Positions 41,037 through 50,544 are shown, counted from the first letter of the stretch. The stretch is 64,000 nt of DNA from Atopobiaceae bacterium (GCA_017533825.1 JAFWIE010000017.1:62001-126000); one strand, 5' to 3'. Translations and numbers: made by a program. The notes: a model not told the origin generated them from the sequence alone.

Positions 41037-42350
41037 CTACTCGTAGTCGTCCATGCCGATACTTCCTGCAGAAGTCCAGCTGTCGTTCATCTCGCTCACC
41101 ACAACCTCGGAACCATTTGCATGGATCACCTGACCGTCGCCGGCGTATATCGCGACATGACTTCCCGACTGGCTCGCACCGACGTTGCCAATGTAGAACA
41201 CCAGGTCGCCTGCCTGCAGATCATCAGCCGACGAGACGTTCGTCGCCATCTCTGCCTGCGCAACGCTCGAATGAGGAATCTCGATGCCTGCCTGTTCGTA
41301 CGCCCAACTCGTCAGGCCAGAGCAGTCGAAGGCCTCGCCAGGCGAGCTCGCACCATACACATACTGCACGCCAATCTGTGAGTACGCGGCCTCCAGAATC
41401 TTTGCTCGTGCATCGGATGACAACGTGGATGTACTCGAGGCGCCATCGGACGCGCTCTCGCTCGAAGCGTCTGCCGACTCCGCAACGGCTGCCGCCACAT
41501 CGCTGGCGGAAGGCGCCGGAGACGGCGTTGCGTCTTGCGCCGGAGCAGCGGACGACGTTTCCGATTGGGTCGCCGCGCTAGCTGCAACACTCGCCGCAGT
41601 GCTCGCTGCATTGGCCGACTCTGGTGTTGTTGCTGCTTGCTGTGACGACGAATCGTCAGACGCTGCAAGCAATGCCTCTTGTGCAGCCAGCGCCTCGACA
41701 GCCTTCGCCTGCTGCTCGACGATCTCGGAAACCTGCCTTTCGTCGAATGCCGCACGCATCGGAGCGCTCAGCCCAGCGATGTAGCCCTTCTGCTGCTCAA
41801 TGGATGCTTGCAGGTCCTTGAGCTGCTGCTCCTTCTGGCCGGCGAGCTCCTTGAGGTCTTTCTCGGTCTTCTCTAGGTCCGTCTTCTCGGCATTGAGTTG
41901 ATTCGTGAGCGTAGTGACCTCGTCCACGACGGCGATGTCGGCACTCGTCAGCTTGTCCACGTAATGCAGGGCTGCAACGAGTCCCTCGAACGACTCTGTC
42001 CCGAGTATGATGTCGAGCAGCGAGCTTGCGCCAGCCTTGTAGTTTGCCGCAACGCGATCGCCGAGCACCTGCCTGGCAACCGCAAGCTGAGCCTCGGATT
42101 CCTCTATCTGCTTCGTCAGCGAAGCCTTGTTCTCTTCCGAAAGCTGCAGACGATAGTAGGTGTCGTTGAGCGACTCGCCAACCTCTGCGACCTGCAGAGA
42201 CAGCTCACCATATGTTGCCCACGCCTCGTCGAGAGTCGCGGGTTGAGAAACGGAAGTGGTCTCCTCGGCAAAGGCCGCAACGGGAACCCCGCCCAAGCCC
42301 AGTGCAAGGGCAAGCCCAGCCGAGACCAGAACTCTTCCACGCAAAAGCAT
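41037..42350 (-). CDS. Secreted NlpC/P60 peptidoglycan hydrolase with coiled-coil domain
   Basis: A 437-aa exported endopeptidase that would cut D-Glu-diaminopimelate bonds in the wall. A signal peptide (about 1-30) is followed by a coiled coil (about 38-225), as in RipA and CwlO, and then an Ala/Ser-rich disordered linker (about 230-310). The NlpC/P60 domain has the catalytic Cys in AFDCSGLTSWAYEQAG and His in GSHVAIYAGDGQVIHAN. GGAGG lies six bases before the ATG. The coiled coil suggests control by a partner such as FtsX, as in CwlO/PcsB; that is inference. Confidence 0.93.
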   Translation of the reverse strand: MLLRGRVLVSAGLALALGLGGVPVAAFAEETTSVSQPATLDEAWATYGELSLQVAEVGESLNDTYYRLQLSEENKASLTKQIEESEAQLAVARQVLGDRVAANYKAGASSLLDIILGTESFEGLVAALHYVDKLTSADIAVVDEVTTLTNQLNAEKTDLEKTEKDLKELAGQKEQQLKDLQASIEQQKGYIAGLSAPMRAAFDERQVSEIVEQQAKAVEALAAQEALLAASDDSSSQQAATTPESANAASTAASVAASAATQSETSSAAPAQDATPSPAPSASDVAAAVAESADASSESASDGASSTSTLSSDARAKILEAAYSQIGVQYVYGASSPGEAFDCSGLTSWAYEQAGIEIPHSSVAQAEMATNVSSADDLQAGDLVFYIGNVGASQSGSHVAIYAGDGQVIHANGSEVVVSEMNDSWTSAGSIGMDDYE

Positions 42351-42457
42351 AATAAACCTCCAGACGCCAATATTGCGCTTAACCTTACACTAACAGTCAC
42401 AATAATTAGTAGAGACGATGTGGATATTGACGTCCCCTATACTCCTTCCACAACTGT

Positions 42458-43375
42458 TTAGGCACGTGGATGGGCAAGTTTAGTTGCTTCCTTAAGACGT
42501 TCTACAGATAGATGCGTGTAAATCTGGGTAGTTGCAAGGCTCTCGTGCCCGAGCAGTTCCTGCACGGTCTTGAGGTCCGCGCCCCCGTTGAGCAACTCCG
42601 TCGCATAGGTGTGCCTCACTGAGTGAGGGCTGAGCCGAGCGTCCAATCCTGCAGCACCAAGCAGCTTGGAGAACTGCGCTCGCAGCGCATCCGCGCTCAT
42701 GGCGTTGCCCCGCGTCGAGACGAAGAGCGCCTCAACGCGGGTGCCCGCCTTCCCACGTGCCACCAATGTGGGGCGCGCATGTGCGAGATAGTCGTCGAGG
42801 CACACAAGGGCCTGCTGGTAGACCGGCACTACACGCTCCTTGCCACCCTTGCCAAACAAGCGAATCTGACCTTGCGCGGCGTCGATGTCTGCTGGCACAA
42901 GACCTGCAACCTCCGAAATTCGCGCCCCCGTCGCGTATAAGGTCTCGATGAGGGCGGCATCACGCTTTCCCTCTGGCGTCTCCGCGTCACATACCGAGAG
43001 GAGTCGAGCGAGATCCTCGTCTGTCATGGTCCTCGGCAGCGTCTTTTTCTGCTTTCTGCCGGGCACGGACGCAAATGCAGCCGAGACCACCTTGCCTCGC
43101 CGCTCCAACCAACGATACATGCTGCGCAACGCAGAGAGGTGCCGGTTGATGGTCTTGTCGGCATAGCCGGAGCGCACCATATGTGCAAGGTACCCCCTCA
43201 GCCGTCGGTCGGTGGCACGCAGGGGATCGATTCCCTGTGCCGCGCACCAGTCTCCAAACGAGTCGAGGTCGCACCGATATGCACGTACGGTATGCTCAGA
43301 GAGGTTGCGCACGTTCGCCAGCCATGCGCAGAATTCCTCACTCAGTTGCCACCAACCCGCATCCGACTCACTCAT
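42458..43375 (-). CDS. xerC: Tyrosine recombinase XerC/XerD
   Basis: Resolves chromosome dimers at dif. The 305 aa comprise a SAM-like DNA-binding head (EEFCAWLANVRNLSEHTVRAY) and a catalytic domain. Its residues are Arg in TGARISEVAGL, Lys in GKGGKERVVPV, His and Arg in HSVRHTYATELL, His in LGHESLATTQ and the nucleophile Tyr in IYTHL. Start at 43375 overlaps the trmFO stop and has AAGG six bases upstream; the frame is open further back. Last gene of the yraN-yifB-dprA-trmFO operon. I cannot tell XerC from XerD, or whether a second Xer exists elsewhere. Confidence 0.93.
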   Translation of the reverse strand: MSESDAGWWQLSEEFCAWLANVRNLSEHTVRAYRCDLDSFGDWCAAQGIDPLRATDRRLRGYLAHMVRSGYADKTINRHLSALRSMYRWLERRGKVVSAAFASVPGRKQKKTLPRTMTDEDLARLLSVCDAETPEGKRDAALIETLYATGARISEVAGLVPADIDAAQGQIRLFGKGGKERVVPVYQQALVCLDDYLAHARPTLVARGKAGTRVEALFVSTRGNAMSADALRAQFSKLLGAAGLDARLSPHSVRHTYATELLNGGADLKTVQELLGHESLATTQIYTHLSVERLKEATKLAHPRA

Positions 43376-44747
43376 CGTGTGCCTTGCTCCCAGCCGTCTT
43401 TGCCAAATCGTCTGTTGAGTCTCTGAAAGCGCCAAAGAGGTCGCCCCTCTGGGCAAGGTAGCGGGCGAGGTCCTCCCGTCCCCGTTCAGCATAGGCACGA
43501 TAGCGTTCCCGCTTGCGCATCCTGCCCCGCCCGAGGGGTGGCACGAGTCCGAAGTTCACGTGCATGGGCTGATACGGATGGGTCGCCGGATTGGTGGCGT
43601 AAGCCACGAGTGCGCCAAAAGCACTCGTCTCGGGCAGGTGGACGGGTTCCAAGCCGCGAAGGTCTGCATACGTGTTCAGCGCCGCAAGCAATCCTGAGGC
43701 GATTGCCTCGACATACCCTTCGGTGCCCGTAATCTGACCAGCAAGACGCGTCTGAGTACCCGGCACGGCAAAGGTCTCGTCAAGCACCCTAGGACTATCC
43801 ACGAACGTATTGCGATGCATGACCCCATAGCGCACGAAGTCGCTCGACTCCAGACCTGGGATCATCGAGAACACGCGCGCCTGCTCGCCCCATGTGAGGT
43901 TGGTCTGGAACCCCACCAAGTTGTAGGCGGTGCAGGCAGCGTTCTCTGCCCGAAGCTGAACCACGGCCCACGGTCGAGTGCCTGTGCGTGGATCCACCAG
44001 CCCCACTGGCTTGAGCGCACCGAACCGAAGCGTGTCGATTCCCTTCCGTGCCACCTCCTCGATGGGCTGGCAGGCGTTGAAGAGGTCCCGCTGCTCGAAG
44101 TCGCGCACCAGCACGCGCTTGGCGCTGACCAGCTCCTCCCAGAAGGCCTCGTACTCCTCACGCGAGAGCGGGCAGTTGAGGTAGTCACCTATGCCCTGCT
44201 CCTCGTAGCGCGACTGTGCAAAGACGATGGTGCGGTCGATGGACTCGGCATCTACGACAGGAGCAGCAGCGTCAAAGAAGGCGAGATAGTCGTTCCCCAC
44301 AGCCTTCGCGATGGCCTCGGCAAGCAGGGGCGAGCAAAGCGGTCCGGCACAGATGACGCTACGACCATCCGGAATCTGCGTCACCTCCTCGCGGACCACC
44401 TCGATGAACTCCGATGAGGCGACCGCCTCTTCCACCTCCTTGGAGAAGCGTTCGCGGTCGACCGCAAGCGACCCTCCAGCAGGCACCGCACAGCGACGCG
44501 CCAAGGGCAGGAGGTACGAGCCCATTGCGTCAAGCTCCGCCTTGAGCATGCCTGCCGCGCTATCCTCCCGCATCGACTTGAGCGAGTTGGAACAGACGAG
44601 CTCTGCCAGATGGCTGGTATGGTGGGCCGGTGCATGCCCCCCGGGCCGTTGTTCGTACAAGCGCACCGGAACGCCACGTGAAGCCAAGGAGAGAGCGCAC
44701 TCGCATCCCGCAAGACCGCCACCTACTACGCTCACCACGCTGCTCAT
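43368..44747 (-). CDS. trmFO: Methylenetetrahydrofolate-tRNA-(uracil-54) methyltransferase, FAD-dependent
   Basis: Makes ribothymidine-54 in tRNA using methylenetetrahydrofolate and FADH2. The 459 aa start with the FAD motif VVGGGLAGCECALSLA and continue with ELVCSNSLKS. CAVPAGGSLAVDRERFS and the late NVNFG-like HVNFGLVPP are also typical. It overlaps dprA by four bases at its start and xerC by eight at its end. The dprA-topA-trmFO order of firmicutes is present without topA. Confidence 0.95.
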   Translation of the reverse strand: MSSVVSVVGGGLAGCECALSLASRGVPVRLYEQRPGGHAPAHHTSHLAELVCSNSLKSMREDSAAGMLKAELDAMGSYLLPLARRCAVPAGGSLAVDRERFSKEVEEAVASSEFIEVVREEVTQIPDGRSVICAGPLCSPLLAEAIAKAVGNDYLAFFDAAAPVVDAESIDRTIVFAQSRYEEQGIGDYLNCPLSREEYEAFWEELVSAKRVLVRDFEQRDLFNACQPIEEVARKGIDTLRFGALKPVGLVDPRTGTRPWAVVQLRAENAACTAYNLVGFQTNLTWGEQARVFSMIPGLESSDFVRYGVMHRNTFVDSPRVLDETFAVPGTQTRLAGQITGTEGYVEAIASGLLAALNTYADLRGLEPVHLPETSAFGALVAYATNPATHPYQPMHVNFGLVPPLGRGRMRKRERYRAYAERGREDLARYLAQRGDLFGAFRDSTDDLAKTAGSKAHDE

Positions 44748-45679
44748 GCGACTTCCTCCCCCTCGCTGCCTTTCCCCCGCAGCCGCGGCGTCGTACGGTA
44801 CTGCTGGTACGCCGCGCTTGTCAGACTGTATCTCCCGTCCGGGAGATGTTCAACGATACCACGTGACTCGTAGTCTGCAAGCGTCTGCAGCAGGGTGAGG
44901 ACCGATTGCCCAAGGCGCGCCGCGAGCTCGTCGGGACGCCATGGAGATGCGGCAAGCGCAGAGGCAACCTCACCCATCTCGGCGTTTGCTCCCTCCATCA
45001 CGATGCGCATGACGCCATAGTCCATCGATATGCGCATCTCGAGGTCAACCTCGCTGCAGATCGGAAGTGCACCTTCAGTCACTAGGCGGTTCGTTCCCGT
45101 GGAGTTTGGCGAGAAGATCGAACCCGGGACGGCATAGATGGTGCGGTCCATGTCCAATGCCGCGTTCGCCGTGCTCATGGTACCCGAGCGCTCACCTGCC
45201 TCCGCGACGAGCAACGCGGGCGAGAGCGCAGCGATTACCACGTTGCGCCGTGGAAAGGATGACCTTGTGGGAGGTGCGCCCCATGGGCTCAGCGATATAA
45301 CCGCACCCCCGCTTTCGACCGCATCGTGGAAGATGTCGGCTGAGGATCGCGGGTACACATCGTCGGCACCACATCCCGAGACGATCACGGTAGTTCCGCC
45401 CGCATCGAGGGCGGCTCTGCTCGCCGCATGGTCGCACCCCATCGCACCACCAGAGACCACGCCCACCTCGCACTCTGCGGCTATGCGCCCCGCCATCTCG
45501 GCGATTGCTATGCCATACGGCGTTGCCCTGCGCGCACCTATGACCGAGAGGCTTGCCGCATTCAGCACACTCGGATCTCCCACTCCATACAGCTTCTTTA
45601 TGTGGCGCGTCGTCTCTTCCCGTAGGGATTCAGGAAAGAGTTCGTCCTCACGCTCCAGCTCCCATCTCTCAGCACTCAT
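44744..45679 (-). CDS. dprA: DNA processing protein DprA
   Basis: Binds incoming single-stranded DNA and loads RecA during transformation; also present in species not known to be competent. The 311 aa contain the Rossmann-like motifs SVIGARRATPYG, SGGAMGCDHAASRAAL, VSGCGADDVYPR and FPRRNVVIAAL, and GSIFSPNSTGTNRLV. A C-terminal winged helix (WRPDELAARLGQSVLTLLQTLADYESRG, not quoted in full) ends the protein. It lies ten bases after yifB. Confidence 0.94.
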   Translation of the reverse strand: MSAERWELEREDELFPESLREETTRHIKKLYGVGDPSVLNAASLSVIGARRATPYGIAIAEMAGRIAAECEVGVVSGGAMGCDHAASRAALDAGGTTVIVSGCGADDVYPRSSADIFHDAVESGGAVISLSPWGAPPTRSSFPRRNVVIAALSPALLVAEAGERSGTMSTANAALDMDRTIYAVPGSIFSPNSTGTNRLVTEGALPICSEVDLEMRISMDYGVMRIVMEGANAEMGEVASALAASPWRPDELAARLGQSVLTLLQTLADYESRGIVEHLPDGRYSLTSAAYQQYRTTPRLRGKGSEGEEVA

Positions 45680-45688
45680 TGCCCCTCC

Positions 45689-47188
45689 TCACAATGACGT
45701 CCTCGTCCTGAATGCACAGGCCTCTATCACATGCTCTTTCCTCACACGCTCATCTTCGGCAAGGTCTGCGATGGTTCGCGCAACACGTGCGATGCGAACG
45801 ATGTTGCGACCACCAAGTCCCAACCGCTTCGCCATGCCCTCGAGTGCCGCCTGCGCGGCACCATCCAACCCCAGCGTTGCAACGCCTCCCTGGCGGCCCC
45901 GCTCCGTTGCCCCCTCGTCCCGCATTCTCCATGCGGCAAACTCTCTCGCACGAGTAACGTCTTCTGCCATCTGCCTCGACGTCGTGCCCCCATCGCCCTG
46001 TATGATGCGAGCGGGTGCGGGACGGGCAACGTCGACAAGCACGTCGATACGATCCATGAGGGGTCCTCCGATTCGCGCCTGGTATGCTTGGATGCGCGCC
46101 GGCGTGCAGGTGCAAATGTGGTCCCTGTCGCCGAGATACCCACAGGGACAAGGATTTGCAGCGGCCACCAACATGAACTTGCAGGGGAACTGGTACGTCC
46201 CTTCCACGCGCGCGATTCTCACGACCCCATCCTCGATCGGCTGACGTAGAGACTGGAGAACCTGCGGGCCGAATTCGGGCAGCTCATCGAGAAAGAGCAC
46301 GCCTGCATGCGCGAGCGAGACCTCTCCCGGCATGACGGGACGACCGCCACCGACCATCCCTCCCATGGATATGGCATGGTGAGGTGCCCTGAAAGGACGC
46401 TCTCCCGTCTGAATGGTCTCGAGGCTTTGTCCGGCGACGGAATGTATCAGCATTGCCTCGGAACGCTCTCGGTCGCTGAGCTTGGAGAGGATCGTAGGCA
46501 TGCGCTTCGCCATCATGGACTTTCCGGCGCCGGGCGGTCCGACCATCAAGAGCCCATGATTGCCCGCGGCAGCAATCACGAAGGCGCGCTTGGCCATCTC
46601 CTGGTCCACCACATCTGCGAAGTCAAGCGGACCCACGTCGCTCTCATCGTCCCCGGCTTCGACGAGTGGGGGCTTCAGCATCGGCAGCTCACCCACGCCC
46701 TTCCGCAGGTCCATTATGTCATCGCAGGCGAGCGCACCAGACTTTGACGCAAACCGCGCGTTCGCGGTGACCAGGGTCAGATGCTCTTGTTGAGCGAGCA
46801 TGTCGAATGCGACAAGCCCACGGACTTCGCTCACGTCTCCCGCAAGGCCGAGCTCCCCCACAAAGAGGCACTCGTCCAAACCATCCGTGGGAATCTGACC
46901 CGTACAGGCGAGAATGGCCACGGCGATGGCCAGGTCGAACCCAGTCCCCGTCTTGCGAATCTCGCTCGGTGCCAGGTTCACCGTAAAGTGCACGCGAGGC
47001 AACTCGAAGCCACGGTTCTTGATTGCGCCTCGGACGCGGTAACGTGCCTCGTGGACGGAGGTGTCGGCCATGCCCACGATTGTGATTCCCGGTATTGTCT
47101 GCGAGACACTCACCTCTACCGTCACCGGCAAGGCCTCCACGCCTCTGAGGACTGCGGCGTGGGTCGAAAACGATCCAAGCGTCCCCAT
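45689..47188 (-). CDS. YifB/ComM family Mg-chelatase-like AAA ATPase
   Basis: A 499-aa protein of the ComM group, hexameric helicases that extend branch migration during transformation in some bacteria. N-terminal Lon-like part (VEVSVSQTIPGITIVGMAD), then an AAA core with VGPPGAGKSMMAKR (Walker A), LFLDELPEF (Walker B) and ANPCPCGYLGD with the Cys-rich loop. The C-terminal Mg-chelatase part has GLGGRNIVRIARVARTIADL. Start at 47188 lies just after the yraN stop; the open frame reaches back inside yraN. With dprA next door, a DNA-uptake or recombination role is plausible. Confidence 0.92.
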   Translation of the reverse strand: MGTLGSFSTHAAVLRGVEALPVTVEVSVSQTIPGITIVGMADTSVHEARYRVRGAIKNRGFELPRVHFTVNLAPSEIRKTGTGFDLAIAVAILACTGQIPTDGLDECLFVGELGLAGDVSEVRGLVAFDMLAQQEHLTLVTANARFASKSGALACDDIMDLRKGVGELPMLKPPLVEAGDDESDVGPLDFADVVDQEMAKRAFVIAAAGNHGLLMVGPPGAGKSMMAKRMPTILSKLSDRERSEAMLIHSVAGQSLETIQTGERPFRAPHHAISMGGMVGGGRPVMPGEVSLAHAGVLFLDELPEFGPQVLQSLRQPIEDGVVRIARVEGTYQFPCKFMLVAAANPCPCGYLGDRDHICTCTPARIQAYQARIGGPLMDRIDVLVDVARPAPARIIQGDGGTTSRQMAEDVTRAREFAAWRMRDEGATERGRQGGVATLGLDGAAQAALEGMAKRLGLGGRNIVRIARVARTIADLAEDERVRKEHVIEACAFRTRTSL

Positions 47189-47189
47189 G

Positions 47190-47684
47190 CTAGTAATCCC
47201 ACTCAAAGGCACCGGCAAGATAGCGTATACGGGCGGTGTCCTTGTCGATCAGCTTCACCGCCGCAACGTCAAAGCGTACCGAGTCATACTGCGGTGCCTT
47301 GGCGAGGTAGATGAGCGCGAGTTTCTGGTACTTCGCGCGCTTACGGCTGCCCACCGCAAGCTCTGGCGCAATCTCATCATTTCTCTTCGTCGTTATACGC
47401 GTCTTGACCTCCAGCAAGATGATGGTTTCACCATCTCGCGCGATGATGTCGACTTCTCCGAACGAGCATCGCCAATTGCGCTCCAGAACCTCGATGCCCA
47501 TGCGCTCGAGAAAGAGCGCAGCAACGTCCTCTCCCTTGTCACCAATCTGTCGACTGTTGCATCGCTTCTCCGGATTCATGAGGTCGATGCCGATGCCCTC
47601 GCCGATGACCTCCATGTCCTTCATCCAGCTATGGCTGGTGGGAAGGATTTCGGCCAGCGTTCCTATGATGCGTGCTTCCACCAT
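47190..47684 (-). CDS. YraN family protein (UPF0102), nuclease-like
   Basis: A 164-aa protein of the YraN family, which has a restriction-endonuclease-like fold but no settled function. The core motif is GEVDIIARDGETIILLEVKTR (GEVDII, then ExK), with GDKGEDVAALFLE before it. The start at 47684 has AAGGAGG five bases upstream. It gives an N-terminal extension of about 38 residues before the usual YraN start. The SD lies in a short hairpin (see regulatory entry). First gene of the operon with yifB, dprA, trmFO and xerC. Confidence 0.88.
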   Translation of the reverse strand: MVEARIIGTLAEILPTSHSWMKDMEVIGEGIGIDLMNPEKRCNSRQIGDKGEDVAALFLERMGIEVLERNWRCSFGEVDIIARDGETIILLEVKTRITTKRNDEIAPELAVGSRKRAKYQKLALIYLAKAPQYDSVRFDVAAVKLIDKDTARIRYLAGAFEWDY

Positions 47685-47688
47685 CTGT

Positions 47689-47709
47689 GCCTCCTTTTTC
47701 TCGGGAGGC
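47689..47709 (-). promoter_or_regulatory. Hairpin covering the yraN ribosome binding site
   Basis: On the minus strand GCCTCC (47709-47704) can pair with GGAGGC (47694-47689), a six-bp stem with a nine-base loop. GGAGG is the SD of yraN. If it forms, it would limit translation of the operon's first gene. Confidence 0.4.
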
Positions 47710-47859
47710 CAGAATCGCAGACGCAACATACACGAATTACCCCGCTAGCACACAGTTTTTTCCCCGTTCTGTTTCGGGTACGGTAATGCGCGCGTCATCA
47801 GTAGCGTTAAAGGGCCGCTTTTGATTTCCGAATATATGTGTATCGACAGTTGCACCGTG

Positions 47860-48645
47860 CTAAAAGAGACGGGGCGTCTCCAAAAAGTTTCCACAAAACG
47901 AGGCGCGGTGTATGGGTGAGAGACCATACTCACGGATGGCTTGAATGTGCTCCGCCGACGCATAGCCCTTGCATGCCGAAAGGTGGTATTGGGGATACTC
48001 GCTCTCGTATGCCACCATGAGCGCATCGCGCGTCACTTTGGCTACGATCGAGGCTGCCGCGATACAGGCCACCTTCGCGTCCCCCTTTACGACACACCGC
48101 TCACGCTCATGGACATGCACGGGATTGCCGTCGATGAGTACGCAATCCGGCTCAACGGCGCAAGCCTCGATTGCTCGCGTCATCGCCAAGCGCAGGCATA
48201 CCGCCATGCCCTTTTCGTCGATCTCTTGGGGAGGCACATGCGCCACACCATATGCTACGGCGTGTTGCTCGATTTCCTTGGCGAGATACTCACGTCGTTC
48301 TGGAGAGAGTCGCTTGGAGTCATCCAATCCCCAGATGATCGGTTCCGCCAGGAGGGCTACTGCTCCCACAGTCAACGGACCTGCCACGGCACCGCGACCG
48401 ACCTCGTCAACCCCAATGACCACACCGTCGCCACCAAGCTCTTGCTGATATGCGTACATGCCTCGCACGCGTACGCGCTCTGCCTCTTCTTTCTGCACGC
48501 GCCTGCGCGCCACCTCCAGTGCATGGCGCACTTGTCTACGCGGATCATCCGCGTAACGCGTCTCCAGCTCGCTAAGCTCCTCAGCAGTCGCCCCCGCTAT
48601 GAGACCCGCTATCTCCTTCGCACGACGCAGTCCCGCATCAGACAT
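47860..48645 (-). CDS. rnhB: Ribonuclease HII
   Basis: Cuts RNA in RNA-DNA hybrids and single ribonucleotides in DNA. The 261 aa have an N-terminal helical extension (about 70 residues), as in B. subtilis RnhB, then IGVDEVGRGAVAGPLTVGAVAL with the first Asp and Glu. CVLIDGNPVH and ASIVAKVTRDALM with the last Asp follow. GGGAGG lies five bases before the ATG 48645; the open frame behind it crosses the rplS terminator and is not coding. It lies just downstream of rplS. Confidence 0.94.
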   Translation of the reverse strand: MSDAGLRRAKEIAGLIAGATAEELSELETRYADDPRRQVRHALEVARRRVQKEEAERVRVRGMYAYQQELGGDGVVIGVDEVGRGAVAGPLTVGAVALLAEPIIWGLDDSKRLSPERREYLAKEIEQHAVAYGVAHVPPQEIDEKGMAVCLRLAMTRAIEACAVEPDCVLIDGNPVHVHERERCVVKGDAKVACIAAASIVAKVTRDALMVAYESEYPQYHLSACKGYASAEHIQAIREYGLSPIHRASFCGNFLETPRLF

Positions 48646-48662
48646 GCCTGCCTCCCGCCATA

Positions 48663-48694
48663 GAAAAAAGGGCCACCTCGCAGGGAGATGGCCC
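48663..48694 (-). terminator. Rho-independent terminator after rplS
   Basis: On the minus strand GGGCCATCTC pairs with GAGGTGGCCC (one T-G pair), followed by TTTTTT. It lies between the rplS stop and the rnhB SD, so rnhB needs read-through or its own promoter. Confidence 0.92.
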
Positions 48695-48712
48695 AAAAGG
48701 ACGACGTAGACC

Positions 48713-49063
48713 CTAGATGCGCTTCTCGCGAATGCGGGCGGCCTTGCCCACACGATCACGCAGGTAGTACAGCTTCGCGCGACGAATCTGACCGTGGCGA
48801 ACGACCTCAAGTCGAGCAATCTTCGGGCTGTGCACGGGGAACGTACGCTCCACGCCCACGCCAAAGCTCACCTTACGCACGGTGAAGGTCTCGCGTGCGC
48901 CAGCACCGCTCATGCGAATGACATCGCCCTGGAAGACCTGCTCACGCTCGCGCTCACCCTCGCGAATGCGATAGTGCACACGCACGTTGTCGCCCACGAT
49001 GACCTTGGGAAGGTCCTCGCGAATCTGCGCCGCCTCGATGGCGCCAATGTAATCAACTGCCAT
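48713..49063 (-). CDS. rplS: Large ribosomal subunit protein L19
   Basis: The 116-aa L19 from ATG 49063, with GGGAAAG three bases upstream. Typical parts are [58 protein letters not shown] and [21 protein letters not shown]. In many genomes rplS follows trmD; here they are separated by the ppdK and glyS region, and rplS stands alone. Confidence 0.97.
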   Translation of the reverse strand: MAVDYIGAIEAAQIREDLPKVIVGDNVRVHYRIREGEREREQVFQGDVIRMSGAGARETFTVRKVSFGVGVERTFPVHSPKIARLEVVRHGQIRRAKLYYLRDRVGKAARIREKRI

Positions 49064-49129
49064 GTTCTTTCCCATCTCTAGAGGTGCCGTCACACCTTGA
49101 ACGACACATAGCTTCACACACAAAGCGGT

Positions 49130-49158
49130 ATATTACCGAAGAATCCATCCTCGCGCAA
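49130..49158 (-). promoter_or_regulatory. Possible promoter of rplS
   Basis: On the minus strand TTGCGC (49158-49153), 17 bases, TAATAT (49135-49130). It would give a leader of about 60 bases before the rplS start. Three and four matches to the consensus boxes. Confidence 0.4.
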
Positions 49159-49169
49159 GCCTTTCATGC

Positions 49170-49193
49170 GGATGCCACATGCATGCGGCATCC
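49170..49193 (-). terminator. Inverted repeat after the DUF6273 lipoprotein gene, possible terminator
   Basis: GGATGCC and GGCATCC form a seven-bp stem with a ten-base loop. No T-run follows on the minus strand, so its function is uncertain. Confidence 0.3.
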
Positions 49194-49207
49194 ATACCAC
49201 TGCATGC

Positions 49208-50179
49208 TTAGACACAGAACCCCACGACAACGGAGGCTGGTTCCTGCGGATTGCCTCTCGACTTTGGGAACCCCGAGTCCATCACCTGATAGAAGTACCC
49301 ATCACATCCCGTGTTCCCATACGAATTGAACTCGAAGGGATACGGCGTCCGATACCACCAGGGCGACTTACCGGTTGAGTTCGCAAGCGAGAGGAAGCCG
49401 TTGGGGTCGCTCTCCCCCGTCACTCCTTCGCGCGCGAATGCCTCATACTGCATACCTTCGGAGTTGAGAAGTCCGTCCACGTCCTCCCAGCCGCGTCGAC
49501 CGCGAAACTCGTCGCGATCCCACGTCACATCCCCGCAGACTTCATGAACCGAGAATACCCACAGCTCATCCGCAGTAGGCGTCACGCTCTCGAATGACTC
49601 GGTGATACCCACGTTGTTCGTGAGCTTGTTCACCGGCACGATGACGGCACGCAGGTCTTCATCGAGACGTTGCTTCTGCTCACCATTGAGGACGGAACGC
49701 AGCCGCGATGCCTCCCATCCGCCTACAACCGTCGCCTCATCGTTCATCGGAAGGATGTCGATGGCCCCAACGGTCATGAAGGTTATGCCCGCCTTGCCAG
49801 ACCCATCCGCCTTGTCGTCGTGACCGATGCCGGCGATGCGCACGTCAAGCGCACGCGTATCGTCGAGCACGATCTGCTTGGTCTGACGAGTGAGAGTTCC
49901 GTCCTCCTCAACCAAACCAAACGCACGCGCGACCTCCCTTCTTGCCTCGTCCGACTCAGCCGCGGAAATCTGCGCGGAGATCTGCGACAGGTCGTCCCAG
50001 CTGTAATCGTTCAGCGGCTTCTTACCCAAGGGCTCTGGTTCGGATTCTGGCTCCTCCTCGAACGGTGACTCCTCCTCGGATGCTTGCTCGTGTTGTGCCG
50101 AGGACGAGAATGCTGGCATCGCGCACCCGACGAGAACAAATGCCAAGACGAGCGTCAATGCGAACCACAACTTGCGCAT
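49208..50179 (-). CDS. Lipoprotein with DUF6273-like domain
   Basis: A 323-aa exported lipoprotein. Start at 50179 with GGAGGA upstream; signal peptide ending in the lipobox VLVGC (Cys19). A Glu-rich acidic stretch follows (about 28-48). The C-terminal half matches the pattern of DUF6273, found on surface proteins of gut Gram-positives: GGWEASRLRSVLNG, the middle LWVFSVHEV, and the end STGKSPWWYRTPYPF with a last YFYQVMDSG. Its ligand is unknown. It stands alone beside decayed DNA. Confidence 0.75.
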   Translation of the reverse strand: MRKLWFALTLVLAFVLVGCAMPAFSSSAQHEQASEEESPFEEEPESEPEPLGKKPLNDYSWDDLSQISAQISAAESDEARREVARAFGLVEEDGTLTRQTKQIVLDDTRALDVRIAGIGHDDKADGSGKAGITFMTVGAIDILPMNDEATVVGGWEASRLRSVLNGEQKQRLDEDLRAVIVPVNKLTNNVGITESFESVTPTADELWVFSVHEVCGDVTWDRDEFRGRRGWEDVDGLLNSEGMQYEAFAREGVTGESDPNGFLSLANSTGKSPWWYRTPYPFEFNSYGNTGCDGYFYQVMDSGFPKSRGNPQEPASVVVGFCV

Positions 50180-50385
50180 AAGCGTTCCTCCCCATGGTTG
50201 TTGACAAGAGACGTTTGCCAGACATTCTCTCACAAAGCGCATGGAGCTTGTTATGCGCGTTGGCCAACGCGCGGCGCACGCGAAAGGATGGCGCACCTCC
50301 GCGCTTGTCTTAGGCGGCGTGCTCGCCGACTTCCGGATACCGTGATTCCTTTCGTCATGATACACGAGCACAGGGACGCCTACTG

Positions 50386-50528
50386 CTGCTGACGCACTTC
50401 GTATACGAGGGCCTCATCGGCGAGAGCGACAACTACCTACTGCATGTGGACCATCATGACGACTACGAGATTGGCCTGTACGACGGGGATCAGACAGGCT
50501 CATCGGCTACCTGCTCAAAGCCACCTAA
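50386..50528 (+). pseudogene. Possible 3' end of a decayed gene (frameshifted)
   Basis: On the plus strand one frame reads LLTHFVYEGLIGESDNYLL then HVDHHDDYEIGLYDGD, and a shift at about 50489 restores DRLIGYLLKAT before a TAA at 50526-50528. No start or SD is present. I do not recognise the family. It reads as the tail of a lost gene, but chance cannot be excluded. Confidence 0.3.
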
Positions 50529-50544
50529 GCCGCTACTAGCAACT

